Positions 24,904 through 33,422 of a stretch of DNA of 64,000 nt are shown here, piece by piece. Position 1 is the stretch's first letter; each line of letters opens with the position of its first letter. Origin of the DNA: Clostridium grantii DSM 8605 (GTDB lineage Bacteria > Bacillota > Clostridia > Clostridiales > Clostridiaceae); the NCBI RefSeq assembly GCF_900129965.1, contig NZ_FQXM01000002.1:310001-374000 (forward strand). Direction: 5' to 3'. Position numbers and translations under genes: made by a program. The notes beneath the pieces were generated by a model. That model was given only the letters and a program-made list of their open reading frames with translations, was not told the DNA's origin and ran no database searches.

Positions 24904-25981
24904 AAATCATTACATAATACCAATCTTCGTATCTCACGAAGGTTGTCCACATCAGTGTGTCTTTTGCAACCAAGACTCCATTACAGGGAGTGTGTCTCCG
25001 GAAACTAAGGCTTCTGTTGAAAAAACTATAAGTGATTATTTGAAAACAATTAACAGAGAAAATTCTATTGTTGAAGTGTCTTTTTATGGGGGTACATTTA
25101 CAGGTATTCCTTTAGAAAAACAAAGGGAATTGCTTAGTGTTGCTTTTGAATATAAAGCTAAAAAGTTGATTGATAAAATTCATCTTTCTACCAGACCGGA
25201 TTACATTGATAAAAGTATACTTAATCACCTTAAAGATTATTCTGTAGATATTATTGAGCTAGGAGTTCAATCCATGGATAATGAAGTTCTTGTAAAATCT
25301 GGTCGAGGGCATAGTGAAGAAGATGTTGTAAAAGCGGTGAAGTTAATAAAAGAATTTGATTTTACTTTAGGCATACAAATTATGATTGGTTTGCCAGGAG
25401 ATACTTTTCAAAAGGATATTGAAACAATAAAAAAAGTGATAGCTCTACAACCTAATCTATGTAGACTATATCCAGCATTGACAATTAAAAATACTTATAT
25501 GGAGAAAATGCTTGATATGAAAGAGTATTTACCTTATGAGTTAGAAGAAACTGTAGATGTTGTGAAAACTATGTATTCAATGCTTTTAGCTAATGATATA
25601 AACGTAATAAGGATAGGGCTACAACCTACAGAAGAAATAAATGAAGGTGCAGATATAATAGCAGGCCCTTTTCATCCAGCAATGAGAGAATTAGTTGAAA
25701 GTAAAATTTTTAATGAATTTATATTAAAAACTTTAAATGAAATACCTTTTAATCAAGTGGTTGTTAAAGTTAATAATAAGGATATTTCTAAAGTATATGC
25801 TAATAAGAAAAAATATTTTAATGAAATGATATCAAAGATTAAAGATAAAAAAATTATGGTAAAGCAAGATAGTTTAGTAGACCGAATGGCGCTTGTTTTT
25901 GAATATGGTGAAGATTGTAGAAATGTATCGATAATTAAAAATATTAAAAATTGGTATAAAGAAGGATATTTTCAAAATTAG
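24896..25981 (+). CDS. Elp3-like radical SAM protein of unknown function
   Basis: The N-terminal cluster-binding motif is CPHQCVFC (cysteines at about 17, 21 and 24), followed by SFYGGTFTG, HLSTRPDYID, IELGVQSMD and QIMIGLPGD, the pattern of Elp3-type radical SAM proteins. At 361 residues it lacks the GNAT acetyltransferase domain of true Elp3, so it is not expected to make cm5U-type modifications on its own. The substrate is unknown. It overlaps rnc by 8 bp and precedes spoVS and smc, an arrangement I recall as common in clostridia, so a role in RNA processing or sporulation is possible but unproven. Confidence 0.85.
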   Translation: MHKNHYIIPIFVSHEGCPHQCVFCNQDSITGSVSPETKASVEKTISDYLKTINRENSIVEVSFYGGTFTGIPLEKQRELLSVAFEYKAKKLIDKIHLSTRPDYIDKSILNHLKDYSVDIIELGVQSMDNEVLVKSGRGHSEEDVVKAVKLIKEFDFTLGIQIMIGLPGDTFQKDIETIKKVIALQPNLCRLYPALTIKNTYMEKMLDMKEYLPYELEETVDVVKTMYSMLLANDINVIRIGLQPTEEINEGADIIAGPFHPAMRELVESKIFNEFILKTLNEIPFNQVVVKVNNKDISKVYANKKKYFNEMISKIKDKKIMVKQDSLVDRMALVFEYGEDCRNVSIIKNIKNWYKEGYFQN

Positions 25982-25997
25982 TAGAATATATCATCTA

Positions 25998-26025
25998 TAA
26001 GGAATTTCTTGTTAATGTAGAAATT
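25998..26025 (+). promoter_or_regulatory. Possible SigH-type promoter of spoVS
   Basis: TAAGGAATT (25998-26006) and GTAGAAATT (26017-26025) each match the SigH -35 and -10 consensus at all but one position. The spacer is 10 bp, one short of the usual 11-12. In Bacillus spoVS is transcribed by SigH, which makes this worth noting despite the spacing. Confidence 0.35.
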
Positions 26026-26041
26026 ATAGGAGGTAGTTAAA

Positions 26042-26302
26042 GTGGAAATATTGAAAGTATCGGCAAAATCTCAACCAAAATCTGTAGCAGGAGCTTTAGC
26101 AGCGGTATTAAGAGAAAATGGTAGCGTGGAAATTCAAGCAGTAGGGGCAGGAGCGGTAAATCAAGCGGTAAAGGCATTAGCTATAAGTAGAGGTTTTGTT
26201 GCTCCGAATGGTATAGATTTAGTAGCTGTACCAGCTTTTTCACAGATAAGTATAAATGGTGAAGAAAGAACAGCAATAAAATTTATTATTGAGCCTAGAT
26301 AG
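26042..26302 (+). CDS. spoVS: Stage V sporulation protein S
   Basis: SpoVS is a small nucleic-acid-binding, Alba-like protein needed for progression through sporulation stage V in Bacillus. The 86-residue product has the highly conserved start EILKVSAKSQPKSVAGALA and the block VEIQAVGAGAVNQAVKA. The start is GTG, 8 bp after TAGGAGGTAG. It sits between the radical SAM gene and the smc operon and is closed by a strong terminator. Confidence 0.96.
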   Translation: MEILKVSAKSQPKSVAGALAAVLRENGSVEIQAVGAGAVNQAVKALAISRGFVAPNGIDLVAVPAFSQISINGEERTAIKFIIEPR

Positions 26303-26303
26303 A

Positions 26304-26335
26304 AATAAAAGCCGTGCTTAGCACGGCTTTTATTG
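26304..26335 (+). terminator. Terminator of spoVS
   Basis: A perfect 14-bp stem (26304-26317 with 26321-26334) contains GCCGTGC and GCACGGC around a TTA loop, beginning just after the stop codon. The descending arm supplies the T run. Confidence 0.93.
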
Positions 26336-26359
26336 ATATTTTTTTAATTTTAATATAAA
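26333..26359 (+). promoter_or_regulatory. Possible promoter of the microprotein-smc-ftsY operon
   Basis: TTGATA (26333-26338) and TATAAA (26354-26359) are separated by 15 bp, directly after the spoVS terminator. The spacer is short, so this is tentative. Confidence 0.35.
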
Positions 26360-26392
26360 CTTAGATGGTAATTTAAAAAAGGAGTGATTTAA

Positions 26393-26488
26393 GTGAAAAA
26401 GAAAACAAGAAAAAATGTTGTTCAAGTAACATTAGTTTTTATAATTTTTATTTTTATTTTATCTTTTGTAAGTTTTTTAAAAATGTAA
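26393..26488 (+). CDS. 31-residue single-pass membrane microprotein upstream of smc
   Basis: A GTG-started frame encodes a basic N terminus (MKKKTRKNVVQV) followed by one strongly hydrophobic segment of about 18 residues and ends KM. AAAGGAGTGAT sits 5 bp before the start. The stop is 15 bp before smc, so the two are likely co-transcribed. The architecture resembles the short clostridial membrane proteins grouped as DUF4044, but I cannot confirm that from sequence memory. The function is unknown. Confidence 0.65.
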   Translation: MKKKTRKNVVQVTLVFIIFIFILSFVSFLKM

Positions 26489-26503
26489 TTAGGAGTGTGA
26501 AAT

Positions 26504-29500
26504 ATGTTTTTGAAGTCACTTGAAGTAAGAGGCTTTAAATCTTTTGCTGACAAGACAAATTTAGAATTCAAATCAGGAATAACTGCTGTGGTAGGTCCAA
26601 ATGGATCAGGCAAAAGCAATATATCAGATTCGGTAAAATGGGTTTTAGGTGAACAAAGTGTGAAAAATCTACGTGGCGGTAAAATGGAAGATGTAATTTT
26701 TGCAGGAACACAGTATAGAAAGCCTGTTGGGTTAGCTCAAGTTTCCTTAGTTTTAGATAATAATGATCAATCACTTCCTCTTGATTATAATGAGGTAAGA
26801 ATATCTAGAAGATTATACAGATCTGGAGAAAGTGAATATTATATAAATAACACTAAATGTCGACTTAAGGATATACATGAATTATTTATGGATACTGGCG
26901 TGGGTAGAGAAGGTTACTCTATCATTGGACAAGGGAAGATAGAAGCTATTTTAAGTGGAAGGCCAGAAGAAAGAAGAAGTATATTAGAAGATGCGGCAGG
27001 TATAGTTAAATATAAAACAAGAAAAAATGATGCAGAAAAAAAGCTAGAATCAACAATGCAGAATCTACAAAGAGTGGAAGATATTTTTTCAACCTATGAA
27101 GAAAGAATTGAGCCTCTTAGAAAAGAAAGCTTAAAAGCAAGTCAATTTATTGAATTATCACAAAAATTAAAAGTAAAAGAAATAAATATATTGATACACG
27201 ACTTAAGCAATATTCAAAATGATATGATCTTATGTAAAGAAGAATTATGGAAAATAGAAATATCAATGAAAAACTTGATAAATGAAAATTCCACAATTAA
27301 AAACAAGATTGAACAAAATAATATAAAGCTAGAAGACATAGAAAAAGAAAATAATTTTGAAAAAGAACAATATTTTAAGAACAAAGAAAAAACTCAAGAT
27401 TTGATTCATGAAAATAGTTTAAGTGAAGAAAAAATAAAGAATAATTTAGAAAATATTGAAAAATACCGAAGTGATGTTATAAGTATTTCGGAAAAAATAA
27501 GTTTCTTGGTTGATGAAGAATCAAGAATTCAATCTTTTTTGCAAGAAACGGGAAAAAATAAAAAAATAATTGATGATGGAGTTATTCTTCTTAGTGAAGA
27601 AATTCTTTTTTTTCAAAATCAAATATCTGAAAATGAAGAAGAAGTTAAAAATAAGAAAGATTTAATCATAGAAAAGCTTAGTGATGTTTCTTTATATAAA
27701 AATAATATTAATTTAATTGAAAATAATATTTCCAATTATAAAGCGAAATTAGAAGATATGCAATTATCCTATGATACATATAAGAATACAGTGAAAATAA
27801 ATTCTCAAACTATAACTATGTTAGAAAATGAAGTATTAAAATTAAATAAAGATATTCAATTTTTAGAAGAAAAAATAATTGAAGATAAAAAGATAATTTT
27901 TTCTGAAAAAAAATTATTGGAAGAAACTCAAAAGGATTTAAAATTAAGAACCTCAGAGTTTAATAGATTAGAAGCTCATCATAGAATGCTGATAGATTTA
28001 GAAAATAATCATGAAGGATATACAAAGTCTACAAAAGATTTAATGAATGCAATCGATAAGAATAAAATTCCTTCTGCTTTTGGTAAGTGCAGAATATTGG
28101 GAGAAATTATTGATGTAGATGAAAAATATGAGTCTGCTATAGAAATTGCATTAGGAAGTGCTATTTCAAATATAATTACTGATGATGATTCTATGGCTAA
28201 AAATTTAATTGAATATCTAAAAAAGGAAAATATAGGAAGAGCAACATTTTTACCACTAAATACAATTAAGCCTAATAAGATTTTCGTGAATGAGAACACG
28301 AAAAATGCTAAAGGATATATAGGGGTTGCATCTGATATTATAGATTATAATCCTAGTTATAAAAAAGCTATTGATTACGCCTTGGGAAGAATATTAATTG
28401 CAGATAATTTAGAGAACGCTTCTTCTATTGCAAAATTAAACAATTTTTCTTTTAGAATCGTAACACTACAAGGAGATGTGATTAATTCAGGTGGGTCTTT
28501 TACCGGAGGAAGTATTTATAAAAAATCATTTAATGTAATATCTCGAAAAAGAAAGATTGATGAAACTGAATCACAAAAAATAAAGCAAAATGAAGATATT
28601 GAAGCTCTTAATATTAAAATTGAAAAAATTCAAAATAAAATTAAAGCTTTTGATGATGAATGTTTAGATTTAAGAGATAAAATTCACTATAAGAATATAG
28701 ATATAACCAAAATCAATGGTAAAATTATTGCGGTAGATAAAGAAAATGAAAAGCTAACCAAGGATCTACAAATATCTAAAAAAGAAATGGAAGCTATAAA
28801 TATCAATATATTTAAAACATATGATGATGCTAATATTTATAAATTAAAAGTTGAAGAATTATCAACTATAGTGGAAAAAGATAAAGAATTGGTGGAAGAA
28901 ATAGAAAAAACATTGATAATAGATAATATTAGCTTAAATACAAAAAAGGAAGAACAAACTTCATTAAAAATTAAACAAGCGCATAATGAAGAAGTAATTT
29001 CAAATAAAAAAAATGAATTATCTAGAATAAAATTGGATTTAAATGAATTTAAGAAAAATCATAAAAAAATAGAAAACGAAATAGAAAGTTCATTGAATAA
29101 TAAAAAGTTATTTGAAAAAAATATAGAAGATAATATTATAAAAATTGCTGTTTTAGAGAAAAAATTAATAACTTTTAAGGATAAAATGGAAGAAAAAGAA
29201 GTAGAAAAATTAAAATTAAAAGAAATTATTAATAGTCTTTTGAGTTCTAAAGAACAACATCAAGATATTCTCTCAAAACAAAGTAAGGAAGAACAAAAGA
29301 TAACTATTGAAATTGCGAAACTTGAAACTGAATTAGAACAAAAATATTCAAGGTTAAATGAGGAATACAATTTAACTTATGCTGAGGCTTTAGAGATGAA
29401 AGTTGATCAAATGGATATAATGGAATTTAAAAAAGATGTTAAAGAGTACAAAAGTGAAATAAAAGCCTTGGGGGTAGTCAATGTAGGGGCAGTAGAGGAA

Positions 29501-30067
29501 TATAAAGAGCTTTCTGAAAAGTACATTTTTTTAAAACAACAAAAGGAAGATTTATTAAATGCAAAAGATGAAATACAATCATTGATTAAAGATATGACTG
29601 AAAAAATGAAAAGTATGTTCAAAGAGAATTTTCAAAAAATGAGAGAAAATTTTAATGAAACATTTATTGAACTTTTCAAGGGAGGTCACGCAGACCTTAT
29701 TCTAGGTGAGGGAGATGAGCTATCTGCCAATATTGATATAAATGTTCAACCACCTGGTAAAAAACTTCAAAACATAAATTTGATGTCTGGTGGAGAAAAA
29801 GGATTGTCAGCAATTGCTTTATTATTTGCAATTCAAAAAATGAGACCTTCTCCTTTCTGTATATTAGATGAGATAGAAGCAGCATTAGATGATGCTAATG
29901 TTAAAAGATTTTCGGAATTTTTACAAAAGTTTTCAGAAAAAACTCAATTTATAATTATTACCCATAGAAAAGGAACCATGGAATGTAGTGATGCTTTATA
30001 TGGTGTAACTATGGAAGAAAAAGGGGTATCTAAAATTGTTTCAGTAGACCTAAGTAAATACGAATAA
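26504..30067 (+). CDS. smc: Chromosome partition protein SMC
   Basis: SMC is the ATPase subunit of the bacterial condensin that, with ScpAB, organises and segregates the chromosome. The N-terminal head holds Walker A GPNGSGKSN (about 31-39) and the C-terminal head holds the signature LMSGGEKGLSA and Walker B CILDEIEAALDDAN. Two very long coiled coils (about 170-500 and 670-1000) surround a hinge near 510-660 that contains GGSFTGGS. The length of 1187 residues is complete. Base composition is even more A-rich than its neighbours because of Lys/Glu-rich coils. It is followed 14 bp later by ftsY, the usual pairing. Confidence 0.97.
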   Translation: MFLKSLEVRGFKSFADKTNLEFKSGITAVVGPNGSGKSNISDSVKWVLGEQSVKNLRGGKMEDVIFAGTQYRKPVGLAQVSLVLDNNDQSLPLDYNEVRISRRLYRSGESEYYINNTKCRLKDIHELFMDTGVGREGYSIIGQGKIEAILSGRPEERRSILEDAAGIVKYKTRKNDAEKKLESTMQNLQRVEDIFSTYEERIEPLRKESLKASQFIELSQKLKVKEINILIHDLSNIQNDMILCKEELWKIEISMKNLINENSTIKNKIEQNNIKLEDIEKENNFEKEQYFKNKEKTQDLIHENSLSEEKIKNNLENIEKYRSDVISISEKISFLVDEESRIQSFLQETGKNKKIIDDGVILLSEEILFFQNQISENEEEVKNKKDLIIEKLSDVSLYKNNINLIENNISNYKAKLEDMQLSYDTYKNTVKINSQTITMLENEVLKLNKDIQFLEEKIIEDKKIIFSEKKLLEETQKDLKLRTSEFNRLEAHHRMLIDLENNHEGYTKSTKDLMNAIDKNKIPSAFGKCRILGEIIDVDEKYESAIEIALGSAISNIITDDDSMAKNLIEYLKKENIGRATFLPLNTIKPNKIFVNENTKNAKGYIGVASDIIDYNPSYKKAIDYALGRILIADNLENASSIAKLNNFSFRIVTLQGDVINSGGSFTGGSIYKKSFNVISRKRKIDETESQKIKQNEDIEALNIKIEKIQNKIKAFDDECLDLRDKIHYKNIDITKINGKIIAVDKENEKLTKDLQISKKEMEAININIFKTYDDANIYKLKVEELSTIVEKDKELVEEIEKTLIIDNISLNTKKEEQTSLKIKQAHNEEVISNKKNELSRIKLDLNEFKKNHKKIENEIESSLNNKKLFEKNIEDNIIKIAVLEKKLITFKDKMEEKEVEKLKLKEIINSLLSSKEQHQDILSKQSKEEQKITIEIAKLETELEQKYSRLNEEYNLTYAEALEMKVDQMDIMEFKKDVKEYKSEIKALGVVNVGAVEEYKELSEKYIFLKQQKEDLLNAKDEIQSLIKDMTEKMKSMFKENFQKMRENFNETFIELFKGGHADLILGEGDELSANIDINVQPPGKKLQNINLMSGGEKGLSAIALLFAIQKMRPSPFCILDEIEAALDDANVKRFSEFLQKFSEKTQFIIITHRKGTMECSDALYGVTMEEKGVSKIVSVDLSKYE

Positions 30068-30081
30068 AAAGGAGAAAAAAT

Positions 30082-30993
30082 ATGTTTGGTAATTTATTTG
30101 ACAAATTGAAAACTGGATTAACTAAAACAAAAGAAAATTTCACTAATAAGGTTACAGATGCACTGACTACAGCTATCAAAATTGATGAGGATTTATATGA
30201 GGAATTAGAGGAAATTTTGATAACAGCAGATATTGGTGTGGAAACTTCAATTGATATTATTGAAAAATTAAGAGAAAAAGTAAAAGAAAAGAAAATAAAA
30301 GATCCCTTACAAGTAAATGATTGTTTAAAAGAAGTTATTATAGAGATATTAGGAGAAGATGATAATTCTATCGAACCAGAGCAAACACCAGAATTATTAT
30401 TTATTATTGGAGTTAACGGAGCTGGAAAAACCACATCCATAGGAAAAATATCTGCAAAACTAAAGAGTAAGGATTATAAGGTTCTTTTAGCAGCAGCAGA
30501 CACCTTTAGAGCAGCTGCTATTGATCAGTTACAAGTTTGGGCGGATAGGTCAAAGGTAGAACTGATTAAGCATTCTGAAGGTTCGGATCCAGGAGCCGTA
30601 GTTTTTGATGCCATACAAGCGGCTAAAGCAAGAAAATCAGATGTGCTTATTTGCGATACAGCGGGACGTCTTCATAATAAGAAAAATCTAATGAATGAAC
30701 TTGGTAAAATAAATCGAATTATTGATAGAGAATTTGCAGAAGCTAAAAAGAAAACTTATTTGGTTTTAGATGGAACAACTGGGCAAAATGCTCTTATTCA
30801 AGCAAAAGAATTCAAAGAAGTTTGTCCAATAGATGGAATAATATTAACGAAATTAGATGGTACTGCAAAAGGCGGAGTTGTAATAGCTATAAAACATTTG
30901 TTAAATATACCAGTTAAAATGATAGGTGTAGGAGAAGGCATAGATGATTTGCAAGCATTTAATTCCAAAGAATTTGTAGAAGCATTGTTTTAA
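30082..30993 (+). CDS. ftsY: Signal recognition particle receptor FtsY
   Basis: FtsY is the membrane-associated GTPase that receives SRP-ribosome complexes. The 303-residue protein is the compact NG form without the acidic A domain of E. coli. The N domain is helical (1-~95). The G domain shows GVNGAGKTTS (G1), DTFRAAAIDQL (insertion box), CDTAGR (G3) and TKLDG (G4), ending with GVGEGIDDLQAF. The AAAGGAGAAAA site lies close to the ATG. Its partner ffh is encoded about 450 bp further on, after ylxM. Confidence 0.97.
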   Translation: MFGNLFDKLKTGLTKTKENFTNKVTDALTTAIKIDEDLYEELEEILITADIGVETSIDIIEKLREKVKEKKIKDPLQVNDCLKEVIIEILGEDDNSIEPEQTPELLFIIGVNGAGKTTSIGKISAKLKSKDYKVLLAAADTFRAAAIDQLQVWADRSKVELIKHSEGSDPGAVVFDAIQAAKARKSDVLICDTAGRLHNKKNLMNELGKINRIIDREFAEAKKKTYLVLDGTTGQNALIQAKEFKEVCPIDGIILTKLDGTAKGGVVIAIKHLLNIPVKMIGVGEGIDDLQAFNSKEFVEALF

Positions 30994-31017
30994 ATGAATG
31001 AGTAAAATAAAAAAAAT

Positions 31018-31052
31018 AAAGGTGTTAAGTAAAAGTACTTGACAGACCTTTT
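31018..31052 (+). terminator. Hairpin after ftsY that overlaps the ylxM promoter
   Basis: AAAGGT plus GTTAAGTA pair with TACTTGAC plus ACCTTT (one G-U pair and a 2-nt bulge), ending in TTTTAG. The descending arm contains the TTGACA -35 box of the next promoter, so terminator and promoter share the same bases. Confidence 0.5.
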
Positions 31053-31067
31053 AGTTTTTGATATTAT
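31039..31067 (+). promoter_or_regulatory. Predicted promoter of ylxM-ffh-rpsP
   Basis: Consensus TTGACA (31039-31044) and TATTAT (31062-31067) are separated by 17 bp, 22 bp before the ylxM start codon. Confidence 0.8.
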
Positions 31068-31089
31068 CTTTTATGGGAAGGGTGATTTT

Positions 31090-31437
31090 ATGAATGACAG
31101 ATTTACCATTTCGCTTTTATTAGATTATTATGGTCCATTATTAACTGATAAGCAGAATGATATCATGGATTTATACATAAATAATGATTTATCCCTTAAA
31201 GAAATCTCTGAAATAACTAAAACTAGTCGTCAAGCTATTTACGATATTATCAAGAGATGTGACAAACAACTTGGAATATACGAAGAAAAATTAGCTTATA
31301 TGGAAAAAGATCAAAAAAGAGATAGTGACATAAAAGTTTTGATAAGTAAAATAGATACTATAAAAGAGTCTGTTAAGGATGATGATATTTATAACTCTCT
31401 TAAGGAATTAAATGAGTATATCGTCAGAACTTTTTAG
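31090..31437 (+). CDS. ylxM: UPF0122 DNA-binding-like protein YlxM
   Basis: The 115-residue protein has a sigma-factor region-4-like helix-turn-helix: LLLDYYGPLLTDKQNDIMDL, then LSLKEISEITKTSRQAIYD, then a charged helix. YlxM genes are almost always upstream of ffh, and the protein in other Gram-positives stimulates the SRP GTPases. I chose the ATG at 31090 after GGGTGATTTT, because the longer frame from the TTG at 31039 begins inside the -35 box. The stop precedes ffh by 10 bp. Confidence 0.93.
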   Translation: MNDRFTISLLLDYYGPLLTDKQNDIMDLYINNDLSLKEISEITKTSRQAIYDIIKRCDKQLGIYEEKLAYMEKDQKRDSDIKVLISKIDTIKESVKDDDIYNSLKELNEYIVRTF

Positions 31438-31447
31438 GAGGTAGCAT

Positions 31448-32803
31448 ATGGCATTTGAAGGATTATCTTCTAAACTTCAAGATACCTTTAAGAAGTTAAG
31501 AGGAAAAGGAAAACTTTCCGAAAAAGATATAAAATCTGCTATGCGTGAAGTAAAACTTGCTTTATTAGAAGCGGATGTTAATTATAAAATAGTAAAGAAT
31601 TTCATTAGTACTGTAAGTGAAAAAAGCATGGGTGAAGAAGTTATGAGAAGTTTGACTCCGGCTCAGCATGTTATTAAAATAGTTAATGAAGAGCTTACAG
31701 AATTGATGGGTAGCACAGAAAGTAGGATAGAGTTTAATTCTACAGGCATAACAGTTATTATGCTGGCGGGACTGCAAGGTGCAGGTAAAACAACTATGGC
31801 TGGAAAGCTAGCAGTTGCTATTAAAAAACAAAATAAAAGACCGCTTTTGGTTGCTTGTGATATTTACAGGCCAGCAGCCATAAAACAATTAGAGATTCTT
31901 GGTAAACAAGTAGAAGTGCCAGTATTCTCTATGGGGGATAAAGAAAATCCTGTTAATATTGCAAAAAAATCTATGGAATATGCTAAAGAAAATGGATTAA
32001 ATGTAGTTATAGTGGATACAGCTGGTAGATTGCACATTGATGAAAAATTAATGGATGAGCTTAAAGATGTAAAAGCAGAGGTTAATCCTAATGAAATTCT
32101 TTTAGTAGTTGATTCAATGACAGGTCAAGATGCAGTTAATGTAGCTGAAACTTTCAATGAATCTTTAGAAATATCAGGGGTTATCTTAACTAAGTTAGAT
32201 GGAGATACTAGAGGTGGTGCTGCTTTATCTATTAAAGCAGTTACTGGAAAGCCTATTAAATATATTGGTGTAGGTGAAAAACTTAATGATTTAGAAGTTT
32301 TCTATCCAGAAAGAATGTCCTCAAGAATTCTAGGAATGGGTGATGTGTTGACTCTTATTGAGAAAGCACAAGAATCTATAGATGAAGAAAAAGCTAAAAA
32401 TTTAAGCGATAAAATGATGAAAGCTGAATTTGACTTAGAAGATTTTTTAGAGTCAATGGCCCAAATGAAGAAATTAGGACCAATGTCTAAACTTATAGAG
32501 ATGGTTCCAGGGGTAAATACAAAACAGCTTGAAGGTGTAGATTTAGGCCAAAGTGAAAAAGAAATGAAAAAAATGGAAGCTATAATTCAATCCATGACTT
32601 CGGCTGAAAGAAGAAACCCTAATATTGTAAGTAATTCTGCCTCAAGAAAAAGAAGAATTGCTATTGGGTCAGGAACAAAAGTGCAAAATGTTAATAAACT
32701 TTTAAAAGACTACCAAATGATGAAAAAAATGATGAAACAGTTTAAAGGTGGTAGCAAAAAAGGTTTGGGTAAAGGTATGTTTGGAAAACTTCCATTCATG
32801 TAG
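31448..32803 (+). CDS. ffh: Signal recognition particle protein Ffh
   Basis: Ffh is the GTPase subunit of SRP, which binds 4.5S-type RNA and signal sequences. The N domain (1-~95) opens with FEGLSSKLQDTFKKLRGKG. The G domain carries GLQGAGKTT, DIYRPAAI, DTAGRLHIDE and TKLDGDTRGG. The methionine-rich M domain occupies about 300-451, with the RNA-binding RRNPNIVSNSASRKRRIAIGSG stretch (split here by a variable link) and the tail MMKKMMKQF. A perfect AGGAGGTAG lies before the ATG. It is co-transcribed with ylxM upstream and rpsP downstream. Confidence 0.97.
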   Translation: MAFEGLSSKLQDTFKKLRGKGKLSEKDIKSAMREVKLALLEADVNYKIVKNFISTVSEKSMGEEVMRSLTPAQHVIKIVNEELTELMGSTESRIEFNSTGITVIMLAGLQGAGKTTMAGKLAVAIKKQNKRPLLVACDIYRPAAIKQLEILGKQVEVPVFSMGDKENPVNIAKKSMEYAKENGLNVVIVDTAGRLHIDEKLMDELKDVKAEVNPNEILLVVDSMTGQDAVNVAETFNESLEISGVILTKLDGDTRGGAALSIKAVTGKPIKYIGVGEKLNDLEVFYPERMSSRILGMGDVLTLIEKAQESIDEEKAKNLSDKMMKAEFDLEDFLESMAQMKKLGPMSKLIEMVPGVNTKQLEGVDLGQSEKEMKKMEAIIQSMTSAERRNPNIVSNSASRKRRIAIGSGTKVQNVNKLLKDYQMMKKMMKQFKGGSKKGLGKGMFGKLPFM

Positions 32804-32838
32804 ATACAACTTAAATTTTAAGGGAGGTGAAATATAAA

Positions 32839-33096
32839 ATGGCAGTTAAAATCAGATTAAAAAGAATGGGCGCTAAGAAAGCACCTTTTTACAGAGTAGT
32901 AGTTGCTGATGCTAGATCTCCAAGAGATGGTAGATTCATCGAGGAAATTGGGTATTATAATCCAGTATCAACCCCAAAAGAGGTTAAAATAGATGAAGAA
33001 AAAGTTCAAAAATGGATTAAGAATGGCGCACAACCAACTGATGTTGTTAAAAAGTTATTCAAAGTTGCTGGTATCGAAGAGAAAGCAGCTAAGTAG
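32839..33096 (+). CDS. rpsP: 30S ribosomal protein S16
   Basis: The 85-residue S16 has the signature AVKIRLKRMGAKKAPFYRVV and SPRDGRFIEEIGYYNP. The ATG at 32839 follows AGGGAGGTGA. An upstream in-frame TTG at 32827 would lie within that site. The order ffh-rpsP-khpA-rimM-trmD-rplS is the standard one and links SRP with ribosome maturation. Confidence 0.97.
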   Translation: MAVKIRLKRMGAKKAPFYRVVVADARSPRDGRFIEEIGYYNPVSTPKEVKIDEEKVQKWIKNGAQPTDVVKKLFKVAGIEEKAAK

Positions 33097-33115
33097 TTTT
33101 GCGGGGGTGTTGTAA

Positions 33116-33343
33116 ATGAAAGAATTACTTGAAATTATTGCACGATCTTTAGTGGATAACCCTGAAATGGTATCTGTTAACCAAATAAATGGTGAGCAGT
33201 CCATAGTTTTAGAATTAAAAGTTTCTCCAGATGATATGGGGAAGGTTATAGGTAAGCAAGGTAGAATTGCGAAAGCTATAAGAACAGTAGTTAGAGCAGC
33301 TGCAATAAAAGAAAATAAAAGAGTTGTGGTTGAAATAATTTAG
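33116..33343 (+). CDS. khpA: KH-domain RNA-binding protein KhpA (YlqC)
   Basis: The 75-residue single KH domain has the GxxG loop as VIGKQGRIAKAIRTVVRAAA. KhpA forms a dimer with KhpB/Jag in other Gram-positives and affects small RNAs and cell elongation. GGGGGTG precedes the ATG. It follows rpsP by 19 bp and ends in a hairpin that could partially terminate before rimM. Confidence 0.93.
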   Translation: MKELLEIIARSLVDNPEMVSVNQINGEQSIVLELKVSPDDMGKVIGKQGRIAKAIRTVVRAAAIKENKRVVVEII

Positions 33344-33352
33344 CTACATATG

Positions 33353-33383
33353 TTAAAGAGTTAGGGATTCCTAACTCTTTTAA
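33353..33383 (+). terminator. Hairpin between khpA and rimM
   Basis: TTAAAGAGTTAGG (33353-33365), a 4-nt loop and CCTAACTCTTTTAA form a stem with a short, interrupted T tract. It is probably a partial terminator that lowers rimM-trmD relative to rpsP. A TATAAT follows at 33389-33394 without a good -35. Confidence 0.6.
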
Positions 33384-33422
33384 TGCATTATAATATAAAA
33401 TAGAGGAAAAGGAGATTAAGCC

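Noticed and set aside
26568..26774. Minus-strand frame antisense to the SMC Walker A region
   Set aside because: It is a mirror of strongly conserved smc sequence without start signals.
30030..30440. 136-codon minus-strand frame
   Set aside because: It is antisense to the smc end and the FtsY N domain, with no binding site and Ser/Phe-rich shadow composition.
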